Made by a program: the position numbers and the translations under genes
Notes under the pieces: model-generated
Database searches by the model: none
Told to the model about the DNA's origin: nothing
Seen by the model: the letters and a program-made list of their open reading frames with translations, nothing else
Shown: piece by piece, positions 10,430-22,635 of the stretch
How positions within the stretch are numbered: the first letter of the stretch is position 1
Layout: each line of letters begins with the position of its first letter
NCBI GenBank assembly: GCA_024349245.1
Contig: JALDNG010000026.1
Location: 916,501-980,500 of the forward strand
Reading direction: 5' to 3'
Origin: Neodontobutis hainanensis
Lineage: Eukaryota > Chordata > Actinopteri > Gobiiformes > Odontobutidae
DNA length: 64,000 nucleotides

Positions 10430-11546
10430 TGGTCATAGACGGAGGTGGACTTTCATCTGGCTGCAGGCCCTTGAACTTGGCAGAGCCCGGATAAGTGACG
10501 AGGGGCAGACGGCCTCTGATGTCAGCTGTTTACACAAGCACAGATGAGGGACCTAATGCCTTGGATGGTCAGTCTCCGCCACAGCTCTAAGAGGAAGCAT
10601 ACGGCTGATAAACTGTCACGCCAACGGGAAAGTTCGCTTTTTATTTAATTTTGAACGATATGCCTCACCTCAGGTAGGATACTTTTTTTTCTATTGGTAT
10701 TCTAACTTACAGAGAGTAAGAGAAATATAAAGAAGTTGTGGATAATTGGTTTAGGGGATTGCTTTTTCATAATATACACCTTAGCAACACAAAAGTGTAA
10801 TTAAAAGGGCAATTATATCAGTAGTCTGTCATCTTCAGAAGACCACCCTGACCCCACTCTCAATTCATGAAGAAGACCCTTTAGAAAGTGCAAGTATTTC
10901 AGGAAACACATGAGGACATGGAGCTGAAGAGACAGCAGAATGCCTAAAGCTCCTCTAATGCCACTTACAGGCCTTAGGATCTGTATGAAAGGCTTAGAGG
11001 TTCCTCACGTTAGTACACATTGGGGATAGACACTCGTAACATGAGGCAAGGTCAGAAAGGCACATAAACACACACATTTATTTATTTTTTAATGTTTATT
11101 ATTGATAATATTCAGTTTTAATAAAATGCAAGTTCTAATGAATTGTTTGTATGTGCTATTTAACCAAATATTCAGAACAATAAGTGCCTGAGCCAAAAGG
11201 TCATTTCCTCATCTGTTTCCTGTTCCGAAACAAAAGAGCAGGGAAAACGAGACAATAAACTCTGAGGGGATCCACACTGTTCCTTCTCAGCAACATCCTC
11301 TCATGTGCAAATAAAAAGTCCAGTGTTTACTGTTATGAATATTAGAGTTGTGGGATGTGTCCACAGCAGCAACAGCATTATTTCCCAAATGTCTGAATGT
11401 CAAATCTCTCCTTGTTTTGCAGGTGCAGAGCAGGAAACAAGCCGGCTTCCTCTTTCCCTGGAAAAAACATGCAGCCCTTAATGTCGTTTGCACTTGAATG
11501 AACAGAGGGATTCATGTCCACACAGCTCCAGTAATAATCTTACAAT
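10430..11546 (+). other. Probable 5' exon and first intron of tmem198
   Basis: A more GC-rich patch at about 10430-10673 ends in a good splice donor, CAG|GTAGGA, at 10673/10674. It is the likeliest non-coding first exon for the gene whose coding begins at 11547. Inferred from position and donor only. The rest of the interval is AT-rich and shows no gene. Confidence 0.35.
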
Positions 11547-13960
11547 ATGGCAGTCACTTTGCTGTATGTTACTGAGGAGCCAGCAACAGGCTTAGCTGAA
11601 GTGGACACATGCACACTGCAGATTAATATCAAGGATGAAGTCATCCCATCTATTGTCTGCTCTGTGTGCGTTTCATTTGGACTCATCTACTGTTTTTTTG
11701 GTATGTAACCACAGTAACAGCCCTTATTGGTTTGTTGTCCCTTGTCCTACCACCTGACTGTTGTTGGTAGTTTCATTAGCTCACTTGGCTTTAACCCTGA
11801 GTGGCAGGTGCTAGGAAGCTGCCAGGGTTTTAGGACAGATAAGCCCCAAGCTGGAGCTGGCAGATGGAGAGAGAACGTGCCTGAATTTGACAGACAGCAT
11901 TTATGTAGCGCCACCTGTTAAGTAATGACATCTTATGTATGTATTGTTGCATACAAATATTTTAGTTTTGGAGGACTACCAGGATTGATTAGAAGGCATG
12001 TGACCATTGGACTTGCTTTTACCAACACGTGACAAAGCAAACACAAAGTCACAGGTTGCAAAGGTTCCCAGTAACTCTCAAAATAGGTTTAGATTACTTT
12101 TTGGGAATATATATTATATTTGGTACATGTATTCCTTCAAACACATTTAAACTATCTCAAATTATAGGTATACTAGAGTACTGAAGGCTGTAACCCTTGC
12201 CTATTGTAGTACTCAACAATGGTTAAAAGTGACACAAAGGTATAATTGGGCTTTTAAACAAACTTAAGCAACTTGTATAAATTTGCTTTCTATTGTAATC
12301 TGAAGATGACATATGCATATGCATGTATGTTAATAATTAAATTGATCCATCCAGAGGGCAGTCAGTTGTGATACTGTGTACTGATACATCCATTAGTTTT
12401 GGAGGGCCAACATGCAAACTTGTGTCATATACTCTTGTACCTGATGACTTACCTGTTTAATTAGAGGTTAAACAATGTATTTTTCTTTTTCTTTCTTTCT
12501 ATTTTTTCTCTTTAGGATACCGCTGTTTGAAGATGGTCCTGTTCTTTTCTGGATTTATGTCTGGAACAGCCGCTATACTTCTTTTTTACAACAAGGAGCC
12601 TGTGTTGGACTCACACTTGAGCGCGGAGACCAAGGCGGGCATTGGTTTAGGTGTGGGTGTCCTCTGCGGCTTGATAACGCTGCTGGTGTCCACCATAGGA
12701 TTTGTCCTGAGTGGTTTGCAGCTAGGAAGCCTGCTATGCCTTGGTGTCCTTGTGGTCGTTGGACAGTTTTGGATCCTCACTCCAGTGTGGGTGCCTCTGG
12801 GGGCTGCATTGGCTGTGGGTATTATCACTGCTGTCCTCACACTTCTGTGGCAGAAACTGTTTACCATCCTCTACACATCTGTGCTCGGAGCGATGACTGT
12901 AATGCTGTGCTTGGATTATGTTGTTGGGACATTTGTGCTGCCAGACCATGTGTATGACATGTTTCATCAAGGTGCCCCATCTCGTCCCCTGTGCTGGTTT
13001 GACTGGGCCGTCACTGGGATGTGTCCTCTACTGAGTTTGATAGGAGGGTTGGTGCAATGGAAGTGTACTGCAAGTGGATTATCACATACACAAGGTAATT
13101 TGAACAAACCACATATATTTTAAAATATATAAGTTAAAAAAATATATATATATTTTATTCTTAATGCCATCTCATATGACATATCACACACACAAAGAGT
13201 GGTTAGCACTGTGCCTCTCCGCAAGAAGGTCCAGAGTGTAATTTCCTGCCAGGTGGGGCCTTTATGTGCATGTTCTCTATGTGCTTGGGTGGTTTTCCTC
13301 CGGGTTTCCCCCACCAACATTAAAAACATGCTGTGTGCCTCCTGGTGGTGGCTGCCAACAATGAATTAAAGTTTAATAAAATAGTTTTTGAGAAATGAAT
13401 GTGTGTGCTGACCTTATTATATATATTTTTTATGAACTATACAAAAAGAAGAGAAAGTGGTTATGCTTTGACCAATGACTTTGTTTAAATCCTGTTGGTG
13501 TACCACTGGGCACTTCTGCTGAACATTGTTTTGAATACTTTTTTTTCTTACAATATTTTCTTTTTTTGTACATTTAGCATCACATAAAAAACAAAATAAG
13601 CATGTCCCAAAGCACAGACACTGTGTGCAGAGAGGAAGGCCTCGGCCCCACCGCAGACGAGGGCCTCCACCACTAAAACGCTATGCTGGGGATGTCCTAG
13701 CACCGGTCAGTATTTGAAATAAAATATAGATAGGTTTTTATCTGTATAAACCTCCATCAGTTTCTATTTACTTGATGATTCAGTGATTTTTGAATGTGCC
13801 CCTTTTACAGAGTTACATCCAAAGCCTTCAGGAGCGCCAGATGGGAACAGGCTCGTCCACCAGCAGCGTCAGCACTATCACACACACTTTAATTGACTTT
13901 GACTTTGAGACAGGCTCAATGGTGCCTCTGACTGCAGCCTCGCCTGTGTTTACCGTCTGA
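11547..13960 (+). CDS. tmem198: Transmembrane protein 198, multi-pass membrane protein
   Basis: TMEM198 proteins are seven-pass membrane proteins reported to support LRP6 phosphorylation in Wnt signalling (family knowledge). Coding exons 11547-11700, 12516-13094, 13578-13705 and 13811-13960 give 336 residues. The first exon joins IYCFFG to YRCLKMVLFFSGFMSG, matching the family's VVYCFFGYRCFK junction. Exon 2 holds most of the hydrophobic helices and ends after PLLSLIGGLVQWKCTASG, a conserved family block. The C-terminal exons give a basic cytosolic region (RPRPHRRRGPPPLKRYAGDVLAP) and SYIQSLQERQMG, again as in TMEM198. Human TMEM198B lies beside MMP19, and here mmp19 is the tail-to-tail neighbour, so this is probably the 12q13-side paralogue. 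Poly(A) candidates are AATAAA at 14207 and 14466. Confidence 0.93.
13190..13345 (+). repeat. DANA-like tRNA-SINE in tmem198 intron 2
   Basis: The head reads GTGGTTAGCACTGTGCCTC, then GCAAGAAGGTCC. The body reads GCCAGGTGGGGCCTTTATG, GCATGTTCTCTATGTGCTTG and CTCCGGGTTTCCCCCACCAA. This is the order of head and body blocks in DANA-type SINEs. The B box has decayed. Confidence 0.75.
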
Positions 13961-14548
13961 GAGGAATCACTGAAAAATGTGTATCCGATAATTAAACATC
14001 CACCCCAAGAAATAATCTACGTCATATGATTCATACAACATTGTAGCAAACTAATAGAGTAGTGTTATGTCTCTGTATTGCACTGGTGTCCTTACTCAGG
14101 TCCTATTTATTTGGAGTTACTCTGGGAATTACTTCAAATCACTAGAGTGCTTGTGTTACTATGAATTATTCAGGTGTAAAAAGAAAGTGAAAGGAAGTGC
14201 CAGTCAAATAAAGGTCAGAGAAGGTCAGCTTAAAATGGCAAAACATCTTTGTGGGTGAAATATGGCTGACTCATTTCAGGCTTTTTGTCCATTTTGTGGT
14301 TCATACACTTGATGTGAAAGTGTATGTGCACTTACAATTATCTCAAAGGTGTTAACTAGGATGTCTTAAAAGTAAAAGCACAATACAATTATACATTGTT
14401 ATACATTTTCCCTCAACCGTTTGTATGTGCATACTTTTGTTGGCAATAGTAACAAGAATATTTTCAATAAACAAGCATCAGTCACAGTTTCAATAGTGAA
14501 CTGTTTAATGTTGTCTCCTACAGTAAGCACCTAGCTCCCCCTGTTGGC

Positions 14549-16760
14549 TCAGTCATCACATTGCATCCAGCGGGAGGCAACACTTCCCTTCTGGACTTGA
14601 TGCTTGTTTTGGTCCATACGCCAGTACTGCGTGCCTTTGAACAGATAAACGTGTCCGTCTGTCCACGTCACCGCAGCCTCGGTGTCACCAGGTGCACCTT
14701 TGAAGAGGTGGCTGATGGGCTTTGGATATAACCTGAAATCTGCAGGTGACGCTCTTATCTCATCCCACTGCCAGTACCCAGAGCCCTGCAACCATCCAGA
14801 TATTACATACAGTATATCTAAACAAAACAACAGAAAGCATGTGTTTTATGTGTTTTTGTTCTTACTTTTAAAAAGATGAGCTTCTTGTTCAAGTAAAAAG
14901 CCGAGTCAATATTAGCAGGAATATTGCTCAAGCGTCTGGGGAAGCCATGGTCAATTTTGAAGCCGGTGTATCTCCACAACTTTTCACCTTTGGATGGACA
15001 AAGTACCGTGTCTGACATAGAATTTTAAATTGATTCATAGTCTATGGCCCCCTTCACCTAACTTTGAAGTAACCCACCTTTCAGGAAATAGGACTTTCCA
15101 GTGCGCTGAGAGTGAACAGCAGCACTGAGGCTCCCAGGTAGTTCCTTCCACAGCAAAGAGATCGGCATGGGACTGTTGTAGCCTGAACTAGACAGTGTCC
15201 ACACGTACTGACCACTAAAAATGTAGGTCTTCAGCTTAGGTCCTGAGGTACAAATGTTGCAGAAATGATATGTGAAGACATGCTTTTGGAGAATCTATCA
15301 AATCACAGTCACTATACCCAACATGACAGCATCCAGCAAGACTTTGCAGGGATCTGGAGCACTTTTTTCTGACGCTGCTGGAATGTCATTAGTGGACTGG
15401 GGCTTCCCTGAAAATGATACATAATATGATGCAGAAGCTACATTCAAACAGCCACACTGTAATGTAATTTTGAGGGTACCATATAAAGCTTGGATGCCCT
15501 GGATATCATCTGAATGGAGCCTGAAGTTGGAGCGGTAGCCGCTGTATACAGGTCCCATCAGTGCACTGTAGTACTGGGAGTGTCCTAAACCGAGGGCATG
15601 ACCAATCTCATGGGCTGCAACAATCCTCAGGTTAGAGCCGTAGTTCTTCCCCTCGGTCCACAGCTCATCTGCGTCAAAATGAATCAGGCCTGACTCGGGG
15701 GAATCAGCGTGAGCTAAAACATGGCCTAAAGATAAGAATTTTTATCAATATTGTAAGGTTAATACAAGCAGCCCACAAACATCAAACATTGTTTGTTCAA
15801 TTTATTCACATAACCAGAAATAATCATGTATAATCTATTTCTTAAAATTGCTCCTACCTCTGCCATCAAAGGGGACTGAACAAGCTTTATCTTTTCTGTG
15901 AAAAGAGATTTTAATGTCTGCTTTTCCAGTGTGCAGCTCTTTGAATCTTAGGGGGGACACGTCACTCCAGTATCTGAAAGCATTTTGGATTGCCAAACGT
16001 GTCTTCCCCTGGCCCAAATCAGGAGCGTAATTATAAATGCGATAGGTCAGCATCTTTTTCCGCCATTGACCTTAGAGATCACAGAGTAGTTTAAGAATAG
16101 ATGGCTTAGATTCATATTATTCGTGTGGGTGTTTACAAAAGCAAAAGAATAACTCACCCATGATTCGATATTGGAGAGACTTATCACTGAAAGAATCCTC
16201 CAGACCACAGCGAGATTTGTTCATCATTCTCAAAGTAGGTGCATCTAGTCTTCCTGATACTGGCAGGTTGGTTGCCTTCTGAAACAGTCTAACAAGAAAA
16301 AAATGTTTTTGACAGTGCTTAGATTACTAAGCAATGAACAATGAAAAACAAGAATGTATGCTCACTTTAGTGCACTGGCAATTTCTTCATGTGGATAGTT
16401 TGGAGTTTTATTGGCCAACGAGAGGTGTAGATAGCCATATTTCTGTAAGTATGCCTAAATTCAGAGTGTCCATAATGACCAACATTGAAACTGAATGAGT
16501 TATTTGAGAATGACATCTGATAAAACACACTTTTACAATTTATAAGTTAAACAGATATTAATATTACCAGTAGGTTACAAGTTACTACACAAAAGAAACA
16601 TTAATTAATTATTGTGTTAAAAGTAACACATATTTGTAATGGACAATATTTATACATTTCTTACTATTGCTTCAGTTAAGTCTTCTCTTCTTGAGGCAAA
16701 AGATGAAACTGTTGTTAGTAAAATGACAAGCACCAGTAACTCCAATCTAGAGTATTCCAT
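14549..16760 (-). CDS. mmp19: Matrix metalloproteinase-19
   Basis: Secreted zinc endopeptidase of the extracellular matrix. Nine coding exons, from the start: 16760-16665, 16454-16366, 16288-16158, 16070-15858, 15725-15480, 15407-15318, 15242-15078, 14987-14866 and 14785-14549. Total 462 residues (human MMP19 508). Domains: signal peptide (about 1-21), propeptide, catalytic domain with HEIGHALGLGH zinc ligands H215, H219 and H225 and catalytic E216, Met-turn near M233, a short linker, then a four-blade hemopexin domain closing at MQCDD. Phrases such as YWSDVSPLRFKELHTGKADI and GSGYWQWDE select MMP19 over other MMPs. The human Thr-rich tail is missing. The cysteine switch reads SRCGLED (C89) instead of PRCGLED. 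A minus-strand TATA box lies at 16932-16939. Confidence 0.95.
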
Positions 16761-16931
16761 TTTTAATGTCTTTTTTCATTACTGAAAAATAAAACAGACT
16801 CCTAAATTCAAAGCAGAAAGTTTCCTGTCAATTGCTAAAGAGCATTGCATTAGTAAAAATTGTACAGCAATTCTTTGTGTGATAGTCCTTCTTCTGTTCC
16901 TGTGTCATATCTGCCGAGTTTACTTGTGCAG

Positions 16932-16939
16932 CTTTTATA
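16932..16939 (-). promoter_or_regulatory. TATA box of mmp19
   Basis: TATAAAAG on the minus strand about 170 bases upstream of the mmp19 start codon, in a good position for a 5' UTR of about 140 bases. Inferred from motif and distance only. Confidence 0.55.
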
Positions 16940-16944
16940 CAGCC

Positions 16945-18199
16945 AGAACGAGACTCAGAAAACCACATAAACCCTTACAAGGAATGTGAAATGTTGACAA
17001 CAGAAAACCAATAGATATTTCACTCACTAACAGTACAATAGGCCTTCTTACACAACTAAGTGTCTAAGAATAGCAACATCATAGAAAGAAATACATTATC
17101 CTGAAAGAATATTATGGGGCAACAAATGGTTAAATTTCTCAAATGATTAATTTATTCATGAAAAAGTTACTATTAAAAATTTACTAGAGGACACAAAGTG
17201 TGGGGTGACAGGTCTTTTAAATGTTTGTGCAACAAAATAACACTTAACATACTTACTTAATTGTCACAGCTGTATGGACAAAACAACTAACCACAATGCC
17301 ACAGTGAGACAACTGTTAATTATGTTCACAAAGGGAGTACCCACTTGGCCAAAACAATGACTGACACTTTATGAAACAATTTTGTTTTCTATACAAACCA
17401 GCAAGATGTTTATGTTGCACAGACATTTTGATACCACAATCAAAAAAAAACGTAAAAGATTTTTTTTAAACAGGATGGAGAGCCATCAACCAGACAACCA
17501 CAAACTGACCAAATCACACATTTGAACATGTGTCAACAGATTAGATCAATTTAGCCTTGTATTATTGTATTATGTTGGTAAAAAGTCAGATCAGATTTGA
17601 TGTATTTCAATAGACATACACTGTACAAAGTTTTTAATACTTTTGTTTTATTTTCAGATGTAATGATCTTCTTTTAATGGGATTTGAAATGAAAACTTAA
17701 TACAATTTTCACCACTGGTAAATCTGCATGTGGTCAAATATTATTTGTGCAACCCTTAGAAAAGTTATTTACTGAATGTTTAAGTTACAAACATAATAGC
17801 AAATGTGTTACACAACATGTAGTTTCTTAATCTAACACCTTAAGAGACAGCTCTAGATGAAAGGAAATGAAAACAAAAATTCAGAACAAGAAAATGCACT
17901 CTTAAAAGTTTTTTTTTTTTTGTGGCATGATTAATGTTATGGTATTAAAGGTACATAGTGTAAAAAAAGTAAAAGGCTCAGAACAAATGACAATCTTTTT
18001 AAAAGACATCTAAATGCAGTGCCTTATGAATACTGGATTTTAACCAGGAGACCTACTGTAGTTTTCATATACCAGTTCATTATGAATAACAAACAGGTAG
18101 AACGCATTTACGGAAGCAACATTGACAAATTCTGCAAAGGTTCTGTTCCTGTTTATGGAGTTTCAATGCTGTCCTAGTTAGATGCTGGTTTTTATTGCT
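16945..18199. other. Intergenic between mmp19 and pym1
   Basis: Very AT-rich. The part next to 18200 is pym1 3' UTR: the nearest minus-strand AATAAA is at 18191-18196, only four bases past the stop codon, and others lie further out (near 17647). No other gene seen. Confidence 0.4.
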
Positions 18200-19445
18200 T
18201 TATGAATCTTGCTCCAGCTGCATCAATTCATCTCTTAAAGCCTGCGCCCGACTTAGCTTTTCCAGCTGATCCTTCGTAGGCTGCTTTATTTCCCCAGAGT
18301 CCAGTTTAAGCTGCAGCTCCTCAACTTGTCGCAGCTTCTTTTTCAGGTTTTTGATCTTCTTGGCCTTTTCTGATGTTGTTGCTAAAGAATCATCAGGAAC
18401 AGAGACCACTGCTTCTGCTTCGTTTGAGCCCTCGACACATTCAGAAACGTTCAGGTTATCCACAGCATCAATCACTGAATCCACAACATCCCCATCTCCC
18501 TGATGCTGTTGTTTTCGTTTTTCTTTGCGTTTCATGTTGCGTTTGGCAGACTTGGAGAGGCCAGGTGTCTCATTATCAGCCTTTTGTTGTTGCTTTGGCT
18601 GATCATTAGGACTAAGGCCTGGTGGGAGGTCTGGTTTGCTCTTGAAAAATTTCACATACTTGTTTTCATATCTGAAAATAAAAAAATAAAAAACACACAT
18701 GAAAATATATATATATTTTTTTATAAATTAACAATTCTAGAAGAAAAAAAAACTTACACTGGAACTTCTTCCTGGGGGACATATCCATCTTTTACTTTCC
18801 GTGGCTTCCTCCAAGTCCCATCAGGTCGTTGAGTGGCAGCAATGTATTTGCCTTCAGAACAGCAATCATAACACAATCATAAAAAAATTTAAATAAATAA
18901 ATATAAAACACTGATCTTTCTGTAAGAATAATTTAGCATGAAATAGAGAAGTATACATTATTACATTTTACGACATGCATTATGTATTTTTGTAATGTCT
19001 TTGGGTCACTAGTGTAACAATCGCTTCATAAATATTGATACACAATGGGCACGGTGTTGTGAAACTAGCATGCATCTATGTACATAACATTGGCTAGTCA
19101 ATAATTTGAAAAGTAAATTGCATTGTAAATACAGGCTTTTTCTAGCACATGTACAATGTGCACTCGAAGAAGAAGGATGGTTGAAGACATCGTTAATGCT
19201 AGAAACAATGCTACTGATCTTGCATTTTATCGCTAGCCATTAGCTAGCTGCAAAACAAAATATCCCAGTCTAATTGCATTGAATATCCTGTATTTAACAA
19301 AGTTGTTAAAAACATGAAAGAGGATGCTTTAACTCTTTAAAATACTATAACTGTATTACTGCCTCTTAAACACCGCATTTTTAGCAGACAAACTGCCACC
19401 AGCACGAGCCTTACCGGATTCATCTGTGACATAGGGGGTTGCCAT
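18200..19445 (-). CDS. pym1: PYM1, exon-junction-complex disassembly factor
   Basis: Partner of Y14-Magoh (also called WIBG). It binds the small ribosomal subunit and strips exon-junction complexes from translated mRNA in the cytoplasm. Three coding exons 19445-19415, 18851-18758 and 18671-18200 give 198 residues (human 204). The N-terminal Mago-Y14 binding segment is complete: MATPYVTDESGKYIAATQRP, then DGTWRKPRKVKDGYVPQEEV. The middle has a basic cluster (SAKRNMKRKEKRKQQ). The C-terminal conserved helix reads KKIKNLKKKLRQVEELQ and ends LMQLEQDS. The start is fixed by the universal MATPY opening. The upstream region faces the spats2 promoter head to head. Confidence 0.95.
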
Positions 19446-22400
19446 TTTGGCGCCTACACTCCGCTCGTCTCGCGCCTGTCAGTTGGTAACCGTGTATCAA
19501 ACGCTCCTTTGAGCCCTGTGCTTGTCTGCTCTGCAACAGGTCAGGCTTGGCTCTGATATCTGTTGATTTTCTTGAAGCAGGGAATGTCATGTTTACTCTT
19601 ATAGTCGGCAACTGGAGTCAAAACAAGAGTCAGTGTAACGTTATCGGAAAGCCGAAAATTTACATTCAGATGCAGAACCGGGCGAAAAGGAAGAGCAATG
19701 CGAGCGAACCCTTTCTTAGGAAATGACGACGTGGACCATTGGTTGCCAGGTTAACATAAAACCTCGCAGTTGATCCTTAAGTGGTTTAATATAATGGAGA
19801 TGGGAATTAGACTATTAACGTTCAAAAGTGTTTACATTAAGCAGAAAACATTTACAGTCCAATATAATAGTCATTTTATTTAAATCTTCTTATATCTCAT
19901 GCATTTGTTTTTTTACCAAGGGCAAATGTTAACTTAAGCCAACAAAAGTCTCTACAACATTGCATTCAACAAGCAACAGAGTGTTTAACATAACATGAAT
20001 AAATACACTTGTACTAGCCATATCATTCCAATATGGAATATAATATAACTTCTATTCAGGGCTTAATTTGTGGGGAACATGGGAGAATATATTCCCCCAC
20101 CTCCTTAACCCGGACGGAGACCTTTTTGACTGGATCCAGAACCTTTTTATTTTTTCAGGATAAGTTACTTAAAGAAAAAGGTAATGTGGCCTGTTTAACT
20201 CTGATTTATAACTCAGCCTGTATAAATTGCCCATTAGTTTGTTAAAATAGCATTATTTAGAAACAAAAATCTATAATGCAGTCTTCATAATAAAATCATG
20301 TGTTCTTTTAACCTTTTTTCCTTCTCTATGCTGGGGGAATGCTTCCCCTAAATATTCTCTGTGTTCCCCCACCTTTACATTGAAGCTTTCCAATTTAAGT
20401 ACTGCTTGTATTGGTCAATACACAACCCAATTTCTTGTTTTTTTTTTCTCAAATCATAGCATAGAAATTGGTTAAATAAAGGTTATTTGTATTGTAACTG
20501 CCTGTGGGTTAAATACAAAAAAATGACACAATAAAACTACAGTGAACTTAATTGGTTCTGATTCTAATAAGGGTTGTTTTTTTTTCAAACCTGGCAACAC
20601 CGCTGAAGTCGGCTGGAGCCTGGAGGAAAATATTGCACACAGCAGATACTTGGCATTGAAGACGACTATAGAAGCTGCGGGAACCTGTTTCCAAAATCTA
20701 CTCATCAGTTTTCTTGCCTACGCCAAGTATGTATTTATTTAACTTTAAACTATTGCACAATGCAGATATGTGGACTTTCATATCAATGCTTGTATGTGTT
20801 TAGCGTCAAACTTAGTAGCTTAGAAATGGCTAGCTTTACAACAGGGTATTGAATAATAAAAGGTTAACTGTCTGCTAGCCCTGCGCTAGCTCCTGCTCCA
20901 TCTAAAGGTCCACAAATGACGAATGTGTTAGTATATTATCCTTCTCGTTCTCGTTCTCGTGTTCGCAACACTTAACCGATTTTACATTACGTGCAAATTT
21001 GTACCATCAGTGACGCAGACAGCGCTCAGCTAGTGCTAATCATTTTCTTGGATAGCTGGCGTCGGCGCAACCTCCGCTGCTTGGCCAAATCTCTATACAG
21101 ACTTGCTTTAAAAATGAGACGCACGTAAGCCTGTTTTGTAACCTCAAATTGTTTAAGACTGTGTATAAAACTCTTCTTTTTTTTCTTTTTTTTTCTTTTT
21201 TTTTTTTTTGTTGAACCACCATTTTAGATTTTTTTCCCCTTCTTCTGGGGCTGGTAGTATGCAAACATCAATCTAATATTAACACTGGTTCTACTGAGCG
21301 TTGTTACTTAAATATTTTACTAACATAACTAGAGTTAATTGGAAAATATGTGGACATTTTAAAAGTGCTGCATTGTAATATAATACCTTGCCTTACTGGG
21401 CATGTACAACCAAAATGTATTGTGCCAATTTAGATTTTCAAATGTATCTGGGATACACTGTCATTTGATATCACATTATAAATTTGTGCCTTTTTGTTTT
21501 CTGGAGTGTATAAAATCGTCAGCAATATGTCACTGATAACTATAAAACAATGTGAATAATAAACGGGAAACCAAATAGTTGTTTAAAAGCTAAATTAACC
21601 AGTCTATTTTTACCATTGAGTCTTTTTTTCATATTTTATGTGTCAAGTCCTGTTGAGCAAACACCCTTTAAGGTCATCAATTTAATGCTGAGGTAGCACA
21701 TCCTTTAACACAAGTACTGCTTACTCCCTTAAAGATTCAAGCACCATCCCTCTTATTAAACAATGCATTGTAGGTTTGCATGAATGGAAACGGCAGTGTC
21801 ACTTGTTGATTGTACACGTTCAATTGACGTCTGCAAAGGCGTGGTGGAACCAGGATCGTGGCATGCCAAGTACTAATCATAGTCAACAGGGTGTGAGTTT
21901 GTGCAGCCTCTGAGTTTCCCTTTCCACAGAACCAGGGTCAGATGAAAAAACTAAAAGAGACAAGCATCTGGACCTTTTGAATGCTCATGGTATAGTTAAA
22001 AAACTGTATTAAGTATAATTAAAACAGATAATTTTTATGTTGGGTTGTCATAGTCTCTGGGATCCAAAGAGATTGCAATTGTATTGTAATTTAACTGGTC
22101 AAACACACACTTCTATTTAACTGAGAAATACTCTTCAAAGGCTGGTTGCTGAATATCTCCACTGCCTTATTCCCCTAAGTAAATGCAGTGTTTGTGCCAA
22201 AACCAAAATTAACTGCAGATATTCCAGGATGCTCTGCCAGGCAGACAGTAATTTATTAAAATCTGTTTTTCATTTATTCTTTTGTTGGAAGCGGAAATTG
22301 ATTTTATTATAATGTGCATTAATATTTTTAGAACTTAAGACATCGAGTTTCTTCACAGCAAAGAATCAGTACAGTTCTGCTTGAGCAGCTGTTGCTACTT

Positions 22401-22635
22401 TTTTTTAAATTTATTTACAGATTTAATAAGGAAGGAGGGAAACTGAAACTTAACGGCGGAGGCCTCATCTGACCATCCACTTGCCAATCATTCCACCAGT
22501 TGTCTTGTTGGCGTCCCTGCTACAAAAGCTCTTCCAGTGAAAGTTGCAGTTTCAAAGAGCCTTCCTCTAACTTCCAGCTTAAACCCACTTGAAAATACAC
22601 AACAATTTTTCTGAAAAGCTTTGAACCAGAGAAAC
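19446..22635 (+). other. pym1/spats2 divergent promoter region and spats2 5' UTR
   Basis: CpG-bearing DNA at about 19400-19760 upstream of pym1, then AT-rich DNA with a MITE-like repeat at 20057-20388. A likely non-coding exon ends near 20728 at GCCAA|GTATGT. A T-rich run lies at about 21175-21210. The last 5' UTR exon probably begins after the TTTACAG acceptor at about 22421 and runs into the spats2 start codon. Exon limits here are inference. Confidence 0.35.
20057..20388. mobile_element. MITE-like element with imperfect terminal inverted repeats
   Basis: The left end (from CAGGGCTTAATTTG through GTGGGGAACATGGGAGAATA) is roughly mirrored on the opposite strand at 20350-20388 (GTGGGGGAACACAGAGAATA). 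The arms of about 30 bases share most positions but have diverged. No transposase frame lies between them. Confidence 0.4.

Noticed and set aside
12475..12957. Open frame of 160 codons on the plus strand overlapping tmem198 exon 2
   Set aside because: Wrong frame of the real exon. The frame beginning GYRCLKMVLFF matches the TMEM198 family and joins in phase to the other exons.
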